Assembly (NCBI RefSeq): GCF_008831285.2 | Contig: NC_045140.1 | Span: forward strand, 22,772,131-22,836,130 | Source: Nymphaea colorata | Taxonomy: Eukaryota > Streptophyta > Magnoliopsida > Nymphaeales > Nymphaeaceae | DNA length: 64,000 bases | Reading direction: 5' to 3' | Part shown: one piece after another, positions 48,501 through 59,700 of the stretch | Layout of the letters: the number at the start of each line of letters is the position of its first letter | How positions within the stretch are numbered: the first letter of the stretch is position 1 | Made by a program: the position numbers and the translations under genes | The notes under the pieces: generated by a model | Told to the model about the DNA's origin: nothing | The model's database searches: none | Seen by the model: only the letters and a program-made list of their open reading frames with translations

Positions 48501-50878
48501 TGGAAATAGTAGCAACAAAAAGGGAAAAATACTGCAGTATTACATAGATTAGGATAACAGTTTTACAACATTTAAAGAAATAGCATTATATATTGAAGTT
48601 GAAACCACTTTCTCTTTGTGTTTCTTTCCAGCCTATAGGTTACTATGACCATTTTTTCATAATTTTATAAGAAAAAATTATACAAGAGCCTGTCATATCT
48701 TACCTTCTCTATCATCTTTATACTTGTGAATCTTTCCCCCATGAACCTCTTTCTAGAAAACAACCTCTGAGGAAAACCTTGCCGAGAAATTGGGAAAAAT
48801 TCACTTGTGGCTAAGCGTAAAAGCATTTAGTATAGCTTAATAAGGAAAAGCAGATGTTAACCAAGAGAGAACCAATTCATGATTTGTGCTGGAAAGCTTG
48901 CTGTTTTTCCTTTTCTTACATCCAACAGAAAGGAAACCAAAGTCACTTGATTAATTGAACATGGTTCATGAGAAGAACCAATAAATAATATTAAGAATGT
49001 AGGGAAATATTTTAACATTCAATGGAATAACAGTTTCAGTTTGCAAAGAATGAACGTTTCCTAACAGTTAAACACTTGACACTTGACACTTGACAGTAGC
49101 TAGGTCATCTATAGGTTTTAATGTGCTACAACGAAACCAACAAGCATGTACTTTAGAAAAGGACATATGCAGCATTTGTCTTGAAAGAGTGACCATCAAT
49201 ATATGCACACACTTAAAGAATTCAATGCCAAAGACTGGGCATTGAATTTCTAACAAGCAATTCAATAATGTTTGGTTACTTTTACAGGATGTACATCCCT
49301 TCAGTATTTAGAGAGTTTCGCAAACTGATACGGTTGCTACTAAACAAAAGAGTCAATACATACTCCCATGGTGGTTCAATGTCCTTGTTCCAAATTCCCT
49401 GCAAGTTTGCAATCTGGGTTCCAGGCCTTGAACATGAAATGAGCAAATAACGACCATAATGGAATAGAAGTGTCACCAAAGATGGATCCTCATCAATTTT
49501 AAAGGTCTTCACCCTGTCAGCTGTAGATACTAAACCACTGTCATTTCTTCCTGGCATTGAAGATTTTGGCAAGCCAGTGCTCGTTTTACTAGCAAAGGCA
49601 TTGCCATTCTTTTCAAGATGATGAAGACCACAAGCAGTCGAATGTGGTGTGTTGGCTTTGTATGCCTTGACATTTTTAGAGAGCTGAAGTGTAACACGAC
49701 CAAAAAGTTTTTGGTAATCTTCCAGGTGGCGAGCATAAATCTCAGAATAGGGAATCTTTTTAGCAGAGTTAATTGTAGTCAGACATGTTGCAGCTGGATC
49801 CTTTGTCGAGTCAGCAGGGTTAACAAATGGTCCATCAAATGACGATGAAGCTGATAAAAGCAAGACAGCCCAGTCTGAATCTTGCACTTTCAACTTTTTA
49901 CCATCAATGGTTTCTATCACTCCCTTCTCACCACCAATCTGCAGATCAAGAATGGCAGAGAACTGGATCCCCTTCGGATTGTCATTTGCGTAAACCCTTG
50001 GTGGTATTCTCTTGCCAGGACAACTACCTTCTATTATAATCTGCCCACCACCTTTAGCATGTGAACTGTGATGCATTTTACTGTCAAAATATAAAGTGAA
50101 GGAGAGGGAGCCTGGCTTCTTCGTTGATAACTTTGTAACAAGCACTTGATCTGGATTTGATGAGAAATATTCTCTTGTAAATTCGATGCCTTCAATTACA
50201 TACTTAGTTCGGACAGTTGCTGTCTCCAAGTCAAGCTCTCTTAAGTATGTGTCTGTGGCATAAGTAACGTGTGAGTCGCCAAATTCCAGCTTGATATCGC
50301 CGAGAAGCTGATAGACCTTCATGAGTGAAATTTCAACTCAGCATAAAGCTAGACCTACATATGTAGAATCTCCTTGAATCGAAATAATAAAGCATTTCCA
50401 AAGTCAGGAATAAGGGACTGAAAGTAAAACTAAGTTGCACCATCTATGGCTAAACACATGGAGCCACCAAACTAAGCTTTCATGCAATTCTCACAAACGT
50501 CAATCACGACATCGGAATCCAAAACGCCAGGACTAGAGCAAAAACTTCTCCATAAGAAGACACCCGCAGAAATCAAATAGCAGAACCAAGATGAAAAATC
50601 AAGAACAAGAACTAGAGAGATTATCGGAAACTGACATCGGAGGGGTGATCATCCATCTCGATCGCTGCCTGAGTCGCATCGTAAAACTTGCTCTGATCAA
50701 CAAGCTCTCTAACGCGAGCCAGAACAGCCGGCACCTTCGGGTCCGTGTAGTCCCCCGGCACCCCCGTCCACAGCGTGTCCTCTGACATTCATCGTCCAAA
50801 ACAATCACATCCCATCAAACTCATACAAAAAGGATACACACAAGCACGCAGACACATTCTACCCAGAGAGTGAGAGGG

Positions 50879-50939
<61 letters not shown>

Positions 50940-51227
50940 AACGCACAAACAGATTCAGACACACACATTGTATCAGAGAGTGAGATGGTAGGCCGAACCG
51001 TTGAGCTGCACAGTTTCGGTGGGGACGCCACCCCAGACCATGGCGCCGAGGCGGCCATTGCCGATCGCCAAGGCGTCTGTCCAATGCTTGGCGGGCTCGA
51101 GGCAAACGATCTTCAAGGTCCCGTCCGACTCCGCCGCCGCCGACAGCTGCTGCGACCGCGGGACCAGCACCCAACCATCATCAACCTCCTCTGCCGCCCC
51201 CGCCGCTACTACACTCTCTTTATCCAT
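42586..51227 (-). CDS. FUC95A: alpha-L-fucosidase 2, glycoside hydrolase family 95 (10 exons, complete)
   Basis: Exons in transcript order: 50999-51227, 50636-50781, 49364-50316, 47830-47962, 46289-46447, 44242-44466, 43983-44084, 43634-43769, 43024-43219, 42586-42892. The frame is continuous and gives 861 aa, a normal length for plant GH95. The start is the ATG complementary to 51225-51227. The N-terminal domain begins EPAKHWTDALAIGNGRLGAM and LNEDTLWTG. The catalytic barrel has HLNINLQMNYW (N449, N451), NPSTSPEH (E579) and PPFQIDANFG (D756), which by position correspond to the Asn pair, Glu and Asp of the Bifidobacterium enzyme. The family removes alpha-1,2-linked fucose; in Arabidopsis the member acts on xyloglucan in the apoplast. 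No hydrophobic signal peptide is visible at the N-terminus. Intron 1 carries a (TC)28 tract. Confidence 0.93.
44529..44660. repeat. 86-bp imperfect tandem repeat with an internal half copy
   Basis: AAGTTCTAAC recurs at 44541, 44580 and 44627. The segment beginning TGTCCA(T/G)AAGACAAGTTCT is repeated 86 bp apart. It lies in intron 5 of the GH95 gene. Confidence 0.8.
50881..50936. repeat. (TC)28 microsatellite in GH95 intron 1
   Basis: 56 uninterrupted bases of TC units, within the 217-nt first intron of the minus-strand fucosidase gene (GA repeat on the coding strand). Confidence 0.97.
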
Positions 51228-54200
51228 CGCCACCAAATCTAAACTGCGACAGCAAGAAGAAGCTAAATCGTCGGGGAGGAGGAGGGAAGGAGGGAGAGTG
51301 CGCGGGGCCGGAGCTAGTCACGGGCGGCAAGCGCATTTTAAGCAGAGGGGATGGAGGGTACCAGCTGGTGGATAATCAAAGGCCCCCCCCTTCTTCGGGG
51401 TTTGGGTCGGAGACAACGATTGTCCTTGTTCCCCCTTGCTCGCTGGCGCTCTAAGGTAGTTTTTGGTACTGTAAACAATTAAAACGAAGACGACGAGCCA
51501 GACAGAGAGAGTGTGTGTACTGCCGGTTAGTTTCTTGGTTGATGGCGATTTCTGACGAGAGCCGGGCGGGTCGACGGACGGTGGACCCGCGGCTGGACTC
51601 GGCGGCGGGTCCCCCCGTTGATCTTGAATTCTTGATTGCGCTTTTTGGCATTGGTGAAAAAGTTTGTACCTTGAGTGAAATGCGTGCAACAGCTTTTTCT
51701 CTTGCAAAATATTTTCATGTCGGACCCAGACTTTCACTATAATTCTAACAGCAGACTTACTTCATCGCTACATCTAACTTTTTACGAGTTTGCAAACGTT
51801 TACCCAATTAAACCTGATAGCAACTAAGTAAGTGTCATCCAATTAAACAACTCTGCGCTTTCACTTTTGTTCGACAACTCATGGAAAACACAATTTTATA
51901 TAAACAACTTTGGGGATGGGATAAGTTATTAGCATTCCTCTTGAAAAAAAAAAAATGTGACTTATGAAAGAATTTCGAAAAAAAAAAAGAAAATTCTTCC
52001 ATGAACAAGAAAGGATAAGGAGTGTAGCGTTACAAATGCATCATGCAGACTTCATGTGCAGTAAAAATTTGTCAGACAAAATGTCACCGACGAGTGGGCT
52101 CTCGAGGATATTTTCAACCAACAATTGACACGCTTCCGTTTTACTTCAGTAGCTGCATCGTTGTCCCAAACACGAGAATATTTTGGCTCCATCAATTAAT
52201 AAAGTAATAAAGTATATGTTTCTTGTTTCGGCGTTTCTGCCATTTCTTATATTAAAAAAGGGACGAGTTTAAACACAGCCAGTCCCAGATTCGCACTTGC
52301 TATCTGTTTAACAATAATAAAAAGTAATACGTCTTTAAAAAGTGCTTGATGATCGCAGTAAATCTACCAGAGCTCGAGAATTTTACCATGTAAATCTTTG
52401 GGATCATCTGTACTCAACAGAGGGATAGCTTGACTTCTTCTCCCCTCCTCTAACCTTTACAGGCGTAACGACAAGATGAAGCTTTAAATAAACATTACCC
52501 AATAAGATTTCGCCTCCCTTTCAACGGGTTTTACTCCTCAACAGGATCGGTGAAGAAATTTTCACCCTACGAGGTGTTTGATTGTGGAAATAGAAATTCC
52601 AAGTGTATCATTTCCTAGAAGGCTTATCATGCAGATGAATATTCTTGAAATGAAGATCTGGAAGGCAGGATTGAAAAATGTTTCGCCGAAATGAAAATTG
52701 TCACCCTCTTGAGCATGTGACAATTTTGGCCTTATTTCACAATATTCAATACAAAACTAAACTTTTAACATGTCACGTGAACTTCAAGACTCGAACAGCT
52801 TAAGATATGTAAGTAGGATGTATACAGTCCTTAAGTGGTATTTGGTAGCAAGTACGGTTTGTGAATCTTATATGAATCTGACCTAAAAGGTAAAGGTAGA
52901 TTAGTAGCACCTTTGTTTTAATCTTTAATGAATCTATTCCAAATTTTTGAAACACATTCATGAAACATCCACGTAGTATTCGTGCTGCCAACAACATCTA
53001 ATTGTACTTATATATGTTAATAAAACGATAAATAGAGTTTTTAACTTTTCAAATATAAAAGTTAATTTTAAAATTGTCGATATAGACTGAAACGCATTGC
53101 TAAAAGTAAAGTTCAAGTTTTGGAACCATGAGTTTGGACCACCCCATCTTCGAAAATAGGATATTGTTCCTTCACTTTTCTCACAATGTGGGCACCACGG
53201 TGAGCGCTCGACAATAAAGCATGCTTCCCTTATAATGTGTTGTCGGTGGTCCAAAACCACGAGTTTGGACAAGCAAAAAAGATTGCAAGGTTTGGAGTTT
53301 GGGGCATAGTTGGCTGATTCACCGAGTTGGCTCGGCAATCGCTATAGTTGGCTGACTCACTGAGTTGGCTCGGGAATCGCCTGTCTCAGTTTAGATCGCT
53401 AGAAAATCTAGTCACGAATCAAGGTTAACCTGGCTTGCCTTGGCCTGACTCAGCCCAATTTGCCCTCGACTTAACATATGATTGAAGCAACAAATCAACT
53501 CACTGAGTCGACGAATTAACTCGCTGACCTAGTGACCCGGTCATCAGCCAATCGGAGATGATCATGCGGTTACATGCTGTTGGTGGGCTCCCACTTAGAA
53601 GGCCACCGACGGTTTTCACGGCGAAGATCATTGTAATAGCAATCTGATTGCTGCCAATGGACGGTGGAGATATTAGATCATTTCTTGTCTACCATTTGGA
53701 TACAGTTTGGTCAGCTGCCGAGTTAGGATTTTTTTTGGCTAATGTTTTCAATTTTTAACTTGAAGGGGCACTCACTCACATTAAGTAGAAGTTGATAAAG
53801 TACCATTATGTAAATAAGACAATTTATGTGGACTGGTGTAAGCAATAGCTCACAATGTCAGTGAGAGTGACGCAACCGCATCGTCACTGAATGTCATCAG
53901 AGACATTTCTTGGCGTCACTAGAAGTCCTATACGTTGATGTAGCGATTGTAGAACGTTTTGGTTTATGGTCGTCTGATCAGGTGAAATCCAAAACGATGA
54001 CTCGCTGGTCTCTATGATGGATTAGATGCTTTGGATCTGGATCGGCGTGCCGGATTAATTCATCCAAATCGGGCTTCACTCCTGGGTCCAGGCCTTAATT
54101 AACGTGAAGTCCAAAGCAGATTACAGAAGAAAAAGAGAAGCTGAATCAAGATTCACTTGTACGTAACTGATCCCTAGTCCCTACACCTGCAAATTCAAGC

Positions 54201-55320
54201 TCGGATCTGTTCGGTTCGGATTTGGTACTACACCCGGTCATTACCCATTTGCAATTGCTAATTTCTCCACCTCAAAATTAATTGATGTAATTAATGCTCC
54301 TCTCCATTGCTCTAGGCTCCATTCCTCATCTCCTTGATTTCCATATTCCTTGTTCAGTCTGGAATCCCACTCAGATTAACTAAAGTCTCATCTCTTTATT
54401 GGAGAGGGAAACGAAAGTTAATATTAATAAGATTAATATTTTTTTGCTGACATTTAACCATGTAGAAAAAAGTAATTATCATCTGGATAATATGCTTAAT
54501 CAAGACGATCAACAATAACATATAAATTCGGAACGTTCGATTACATGACAAGTTGTACCAAGATAAAGTTAAAGACTTAGAACTCTTGAAATCGAAAGAT
54601 CTTCCATGACTATAATGCATGGTCTCCTGCTCTCATATTTGAAGTGAGTTTCTGCTTCACGTAAATCGAGTGTTTAAAAAGAAATCTGGCTTTATTCGAC
54701 TCAAGCTTTATTGAGCAAGACTGTCTCTGAGGAGATATCAGTGATCACTGCAAGTATATGCTCTCTACGGACGACATTGATATCCAGATCGAATACCATT
54801 TCAAGAAAAGAATAATAGAATATGGCCTGAAAATCAAGAATCACAATGATGGCACGGCAACAAAATGACAAGGCATGGAGCAAAAGGAGCGTGAAAATGA
54901 CTGAAGGATATAACTCTTGAATTGTTGTTTCATGTCACTGCAATTCCCAAGGCAAGCGAAAGGGAGGAACGAAAGAAAAAAGACAACACTTATATCTGCG
55001 CTGCATGAATTGTACATAATATCCAGTATTTGCAGAATAAGCTCTTCCTCTCAGAGCAGGTTGTTCCTTTTTACAGACGAATGAGAGGGAAAGAGAACAA
55101 CTAAGTTAAGTAGACTGTTTTTCTTCACCATTAAAGCTCCTCCTGGAAAAGAAATAGCAGAGACCACTGAACATGTTACCTCTTTCAAGCGGCCCAACTA
55201 CAGAATAGTTTTGCTCTTGCCTTTTTGCTTGAGCTATTCATCAAGGTAGTATTTCTGAAGAGCTTGCTGCCTTGCTCTACATTGATGGGAAGGGAGACAG
55301 GAGCAAATAGTGCCTCTGAT
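51228..55320. other. intergenic region between the GH95 gene and the CLE gene
   Basis: The part next to 51228 should hold the 5' UTR and promoter of the minus-strand fucosidase; it is GC-rich to about 51640. The rest is AT-rich without a supported gene. A 38-bp tandem duplication is at 53306-53381 within a stretch rich in GAGTTGGCTCGG and CTCACTGAGT words (53300-53560). The last part is probably the CLE gene 3' UTR. Confidence 0.6.
53306..53381. repeat. 38-bp tandem duplication
   Basis: Copies at 53306-53343 and 53344-53381 both start ATAGTTGGCTGA and contain GAGTTGGCTCGG. Related words (TCACTGAGTCGACG) continue to about 53560. Confidence 0.85.
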
Positions 55321-55542
55321 CTAGCGATTGTGCAGAGGGTCGAACCCATATGGCACCCTCCTTTTGCCGGCAAAGTAAGCAACAAAAGGTGGATGGTGTG
55401 GAAGCATTTTGTTCTGCTGCCGCTGCTGCTGGTGCAAGAAGATGGCCTCATGCTTGGCAACGCTCTCCATTGTGGACAGAAGCAGAGAACACGCCAAAAA
55501 GAAAGCCAGAAGCTTTAGAAAGACAAGCCAAGGTGCCACCAT
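55321..55542 (-). CDS. CLE signalling peptide precursor
   Basis: A single exon of 73 aa from the ATG complementary to 55540-55542 to a TAG at 55321-55323. Residues 1-25 are strongly hydrophobic (WLVFLKLLAFFLACSLLL) and form a signal peptide for secretion. A variable Gln/His-rich spacer follows. The C-terminus carries a CLE dodecapeptide, RRVPYGFDPLHN (61-72), plus a final Arg. It matches CLV3-type CLE peptides at R1, V3, P4, G6, D8, P9, L10 and H11. Such peptides are cut from the precursor, often hydroxylated on proline, and bind leucine-rich-repeat receptor kinases to control meristem or vascular cell fate. Position 7, usually Pro, is Phe here, and position 5 is Tyr. I do not assign an orthologue. 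It lies 1.2 kb from the divergently transcribed second GH95 gene. Confidence 0.87.
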   Translation of the reverse strand: MVAPWLVFLKLLAFFLACSLLLSTMESVAKHEAIFLHQQQRQQNKMLPHHPPFVAYFAGKRRVPYGFDPLHNR

Positions 55543-55683
55543 CTTCCCGGCTCATCCGTGATTTCCAGCTAACCTGCAACCAAAGGAAACGGGACAAATA
55601 GAATAACAGAAGAATGAGAGATAGAAGAGAGTAGAATTGCTCATGTCTCCATGGAGAAAGTGTGCTTAAAATGGACTGCATGG

Positions 55684-55686
<3 letters not shown>

Positions 55687-55729
<43 letters not shown>
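55687..55729. repeat. (TA)n microsatellite, possible TATA region of the CLE gene
   Basis: About 21 TA units, some 145 bp upstream of the CLE start codon. TATA function is inferred only from composition and position. Confidence 0.85.
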
Positions 55730-55730
<1 letters not shown>

Positions 55731-56670
55731 CCACTTTTAACTTATAATTTCAAGAAAAAAACCATACTTTGTTGTTTCTTTTGATAAGGTTCATAATCTT
55801 CAGCGAAACTATCAAATAAAACATTACAGCATACTTTCTTCTATTAGCCTGATGAGAAACAAGTAGAACGTCAGCTGCAACTTCTTCAATGTTACTTTTG
55901 TCGCCGAAAATTACATTTTAGTCTTTAGTTAACATTTTTTATTTCTGAAGTGTGACCTTTGTGAAAGAAACTGCAAAAAGTTATAATTCCCATTTGGAAA
56001 TTATACGCAAATTGAGAGGCCAGAAAAATGAAAAATATATATTTTCCCCCAATTAACTTACATTATACATTTACGGGGCTCATCATTTTCATTGGCTCAT
56101 CTGTTACCTATTCTACTTAAAACTCGTTTCGACAATTGACATAAGCAGGTCAAGATCCAAGTCCATTCATGGAAGAGGACATGCATGAATTGGAAATGTT
56201 TTTTTAATCACTAGGACCCAATGAAAAATGTTTTTTTTTTATTGAGGTATTGCCGAAACCATTAAAAAAAATTGGCCAACCAAATGTGGCGTCCGGAACG
56301 GATATCCAATCATGCTGACTTGCTAAAGAGAGATGAGAAATGGATTCATGCAGCCCCAAGATGTGACTGGTTTTTTCACTCTATATGTGGTCTTGCTGGT
56401 AGCTTAGCATAGAGAAAATGGTGTTTGTAAGATGATTTTGGCTCTCAGTCGTCTAGTCATTTAAGCAGAGTCATTCCAAATGGTCATCAAAGTTATTTAT
56501 GAATTGTTGAGAAAAAAACAAGAAAAAAATAAAGAAACTAAAGGAAAAGATTATAAATTAATATTGAACGATGAATCCACCATCTTTTTTATTTTTGTTT
56601 TTCACTTAACCGTTTTACATCCATCCACTCGACACCCCTTCACGGCTTGGTAACAAGGTTACCATTCAAT

Positions 56671-56678
<8 letters not shown>

Positions 56679-56702
<24 letters not shown>
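56679..56702. repeat. (TA)n microsatellite, possible TATA region of the second GH95 gene
   Basis: About 12 TA units ending some 74 bp upstream of the ATG at 56776. It could serve as a TATA element; no other core promoter signal was recognised. Confidence 0.8.
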
Positions 56703-56703
<1 letters not shown>

Positions 56704-56775
56704 GATTTATTTAATTAGACTAGTTCTTTGTTTGCCCGCCAGGATTAGCGTCTATCCTCGGCCGAAACTCGTGGA

Positions 56776-59700
56776 ATGGGAGACAGTTGGTGCTTGATGG
56801 AGGAGAACGAAGACGGAGGGTGGGTCGTAGTTCAGCCGTCGCCTTCGCTTCCATCCATCGGGTCGGGACCGCTGAAGGTGGTGTTCTTGGAGCCTGCGAA
56901 GCATTGGACAGATGCATTGCCTATCGGGAATGGCCGACTTGGCGCCATGGTTTGGGGCGGCATCCCCATTGAAATTCTGCAGCTCAATGGTGGGCACGCG
57001 CTTCGTCTGTTTCTCTGACTCTTGAGCGATTGGATAGGTTTCTTGGAGTTTTTACTCTGCCCTCTTCGGAGGGGCCGTTTTGGAATTGGTACCCGGGACT
57101 TGAAGATGTTTGTGTGGTTTCCCGTACTTTAAATTCAGATATCGTGGTTCTTTGACTTCTTTCTGGTTCTGAAACGATGTAACCTATGACATTGTTCATA
57201 CCCTTTGATTGGTACGCGTGATGACATGCACCATTGATCCATTGTCTACTTGAGTTCATATGTCCTAACTGTTTAGAAATTTCATTAGTTACTTGTAAGT
57301 TTCTTTCGTTAAAAAGAGTGATAAATGGTAGAGTTCAGAACCTATGGTTGAGATTTGTTGGTTACCAAAAAGTTTTATGGCACTAGATTCACGATGATTA
57401 GGGTTCTTTAGCTACTACTTCTATGCTTCCCTTGTCCGCGAATGCAATGGTACTTGTTTGTAAGAGAGCCAATTGTTATGTTTATGCAAATGAACGTTGC
57501 TATGTTCTGTGTTGGATCCGTCGCTAGTTTTTGCTTTTTCCTTCCTACTCTCTATTGTCGGTCGCTTATGCAATTTGGTATGTTGCTGTTCTAGAATCCA
57601 CTGGACAGCAAGGAGGTTGCGCTTCATTTAGTCGTTTGATGTTGTCGATTTCAAATTTTTATTTTCTTTTTATTCTTTGTCTTTGATGATGGCGTCAACT
57701 CTGCTGTTAGCAGATGACACTCTCTGGACTGGAGCTCCTGGTGACTACGCTGATCCACGTGTGCCTGATACTTTGTCTCATGTTAGGGAGCTTGTTAAGG
57801 ACCGCCAATATTTTGAAGCTACCCAAGCAGCAAAGGGCTTGATGGATCGTCCCCCAGAGGTAGAAAGTAATTTTTGTTTCTAAATGTTTTCATCCTTGTT
57901 ATTAACAATGATGTCATGGTTTCGAGCATAGTTATATTGTCACTTGGTGTACCCAGGTCCTCTGCATGTCATGGTACCACTACGTTCATGTTTTCAGACC
58001 ATTACAAGTGTATGACAAAGTAGTACTTTGTAAACTTTGCACTTTATACATTGGAAAATCGGGCCTTCTACTTTAGGAACTGGTAGTAGATATGGTTGGA
58101 CCATAATATTTTCAATCAAATAAAAATTACATCTTTTCTTATATGCTTTCAAGTCGATGATTTCTTAAATTACAATGCTATGATAATATGGTGATGTCGG
58201 AAATAGTGCTAAGATATTTAATAGAGAATATGAGTACAATCTTAAAAAGCTTATTGTTTAATGAAAAATGTCTACAATATTAACTGTGAAGTTTGTAATG
58301 ATACTTTGTATTTATACTTTATAGTAATTTATTTTTGAGGAGTTTGGTATATTATCTTTTTCATGTTAAAGTATTAACACTGCGTCTGCAAACAATTTTA
58401 ATTGTGAATACATATGGCTATGTTAAAAAACACAGCAGGGGATACAAACTTAAAATATAAATGATTCAAATCATATAAAGGCAAGCAATCTAAAACAATG
58501 ATGATCAGAAGACTATCTTCTGCAAAAATTGAGTGATTCATTGATTAGGGTACATTTTGGATTTATCTGAAACATATGTATTTATGATGAAAGAGCATGT
58601 CAAAACATATGTGGCATGCATTTCCAAGTAAACTTTAGATGTCTCTGAAAAGATGTTTCTTGTGTTTAGATGCTTATTCTTCCTCTGCATATACATGTAT
58701 TTTGTGTGTGTGAGCAGACAGGCATGCATTCTTTTTTATAGAGATATTGTATGCATGTGCAAGTACCGGCTTCAGCAGATTTGACGTTATCCATCAGAAA
58801 CTTGTAGTGTAGAAGCAGGTTTTGTGTGTTTAGAACCTCAATTCTGTCATTTTACTGTTTCTTCTAGTTGAGCTGGTTAACCTTACTTTACATTAATTAT
58901 GCAGCTCTGAAAGTAGAAATGTACCTTGCTTTGATTGTAATGATGGTTAATACATGTTTAATGGTGAAGGTTTATCAACCTCTTGCTGATGTCAAATTAG
59001 ACTTTGGCGACTCCCACAAGGATTGTCCTCTTGACTCTTATGTCAGAGAACTTGACTTGGAGACTGCAACAATTAGGATGAATTATTTGCTTGGTGATAT
59101 AAAATTTACACGAGAGTGCTTTTCATCGAAGCCACATCAAGTGATTGTGACAAAGATATCAACCAATACGCCAGGTTCTCTCTCATTTACAGTGTCGCTG
59201 GAAAGCCAAATGCATACCAGTTCACATGTAAATGGCAACAACCAGATTGTTCTGGAAGGTGGTTGTCCTGGCCAAAGAACACCACCAAGAGAAAATACAG
59301 AGGAAACTTCTGAAGGAATTCAGTTTGCTGCGGTGCTAGAATTGCAAACTGGTGACGGTACTGGAGTGATACAGAATATTGATGGTAGTAAACTAAAAGT
59401 TCATGGATCAAGTGTTGTTATATTACTTCTGGCAGCATCATCTTCATTTGAAAGCCCTTTCCTAAAACCTTCAGAGTCGTCAAAAAATCCTAGAGCATTA
59501 TCCCTATCCACACTGGACTCCGTCAGGAAGATGACATACTTCCAGCTGTATGACCATCATGTGGCTGACTATCAGAATCTCTTTTACCGTGTTTCATTTG
59601 ATCTCTACAAAGACTTGTATAGTGAATCATGTAATACATTGTTGAATAGAGATGATATTCCAATGAGGAATATCCATGTCCAATCCAGTACTTCAGAAGC

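Larger units (their letters stand above)
55543..56775. other. shared upstream region of the CLE gene and the second GH95 gene
   Basis: This 1.2-kb interval separates two divergent start codons, so it should hold both promoters. It contains two TA microsatellites, one near each gene, upstream ATGs on the CLE side (55681, 55652, 55644), and no other gene. Confidence 0.6.

Noticed and set aside
51228..51236. Extension of the GH95 start to an upstream TTG (three extra codons)
   Set aside because: The first ATG in frame is at 51227. A TTG start is not expected in a plant nuclear gene.
51001..51375. 124-aa plus-strand frame opposite GH95 exon 1
   Set aside because: It is the antisense reading of GC-rich coding sequence of the fucosidase. 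The minus-strand gene is supported by family motifs and matching splice sites.
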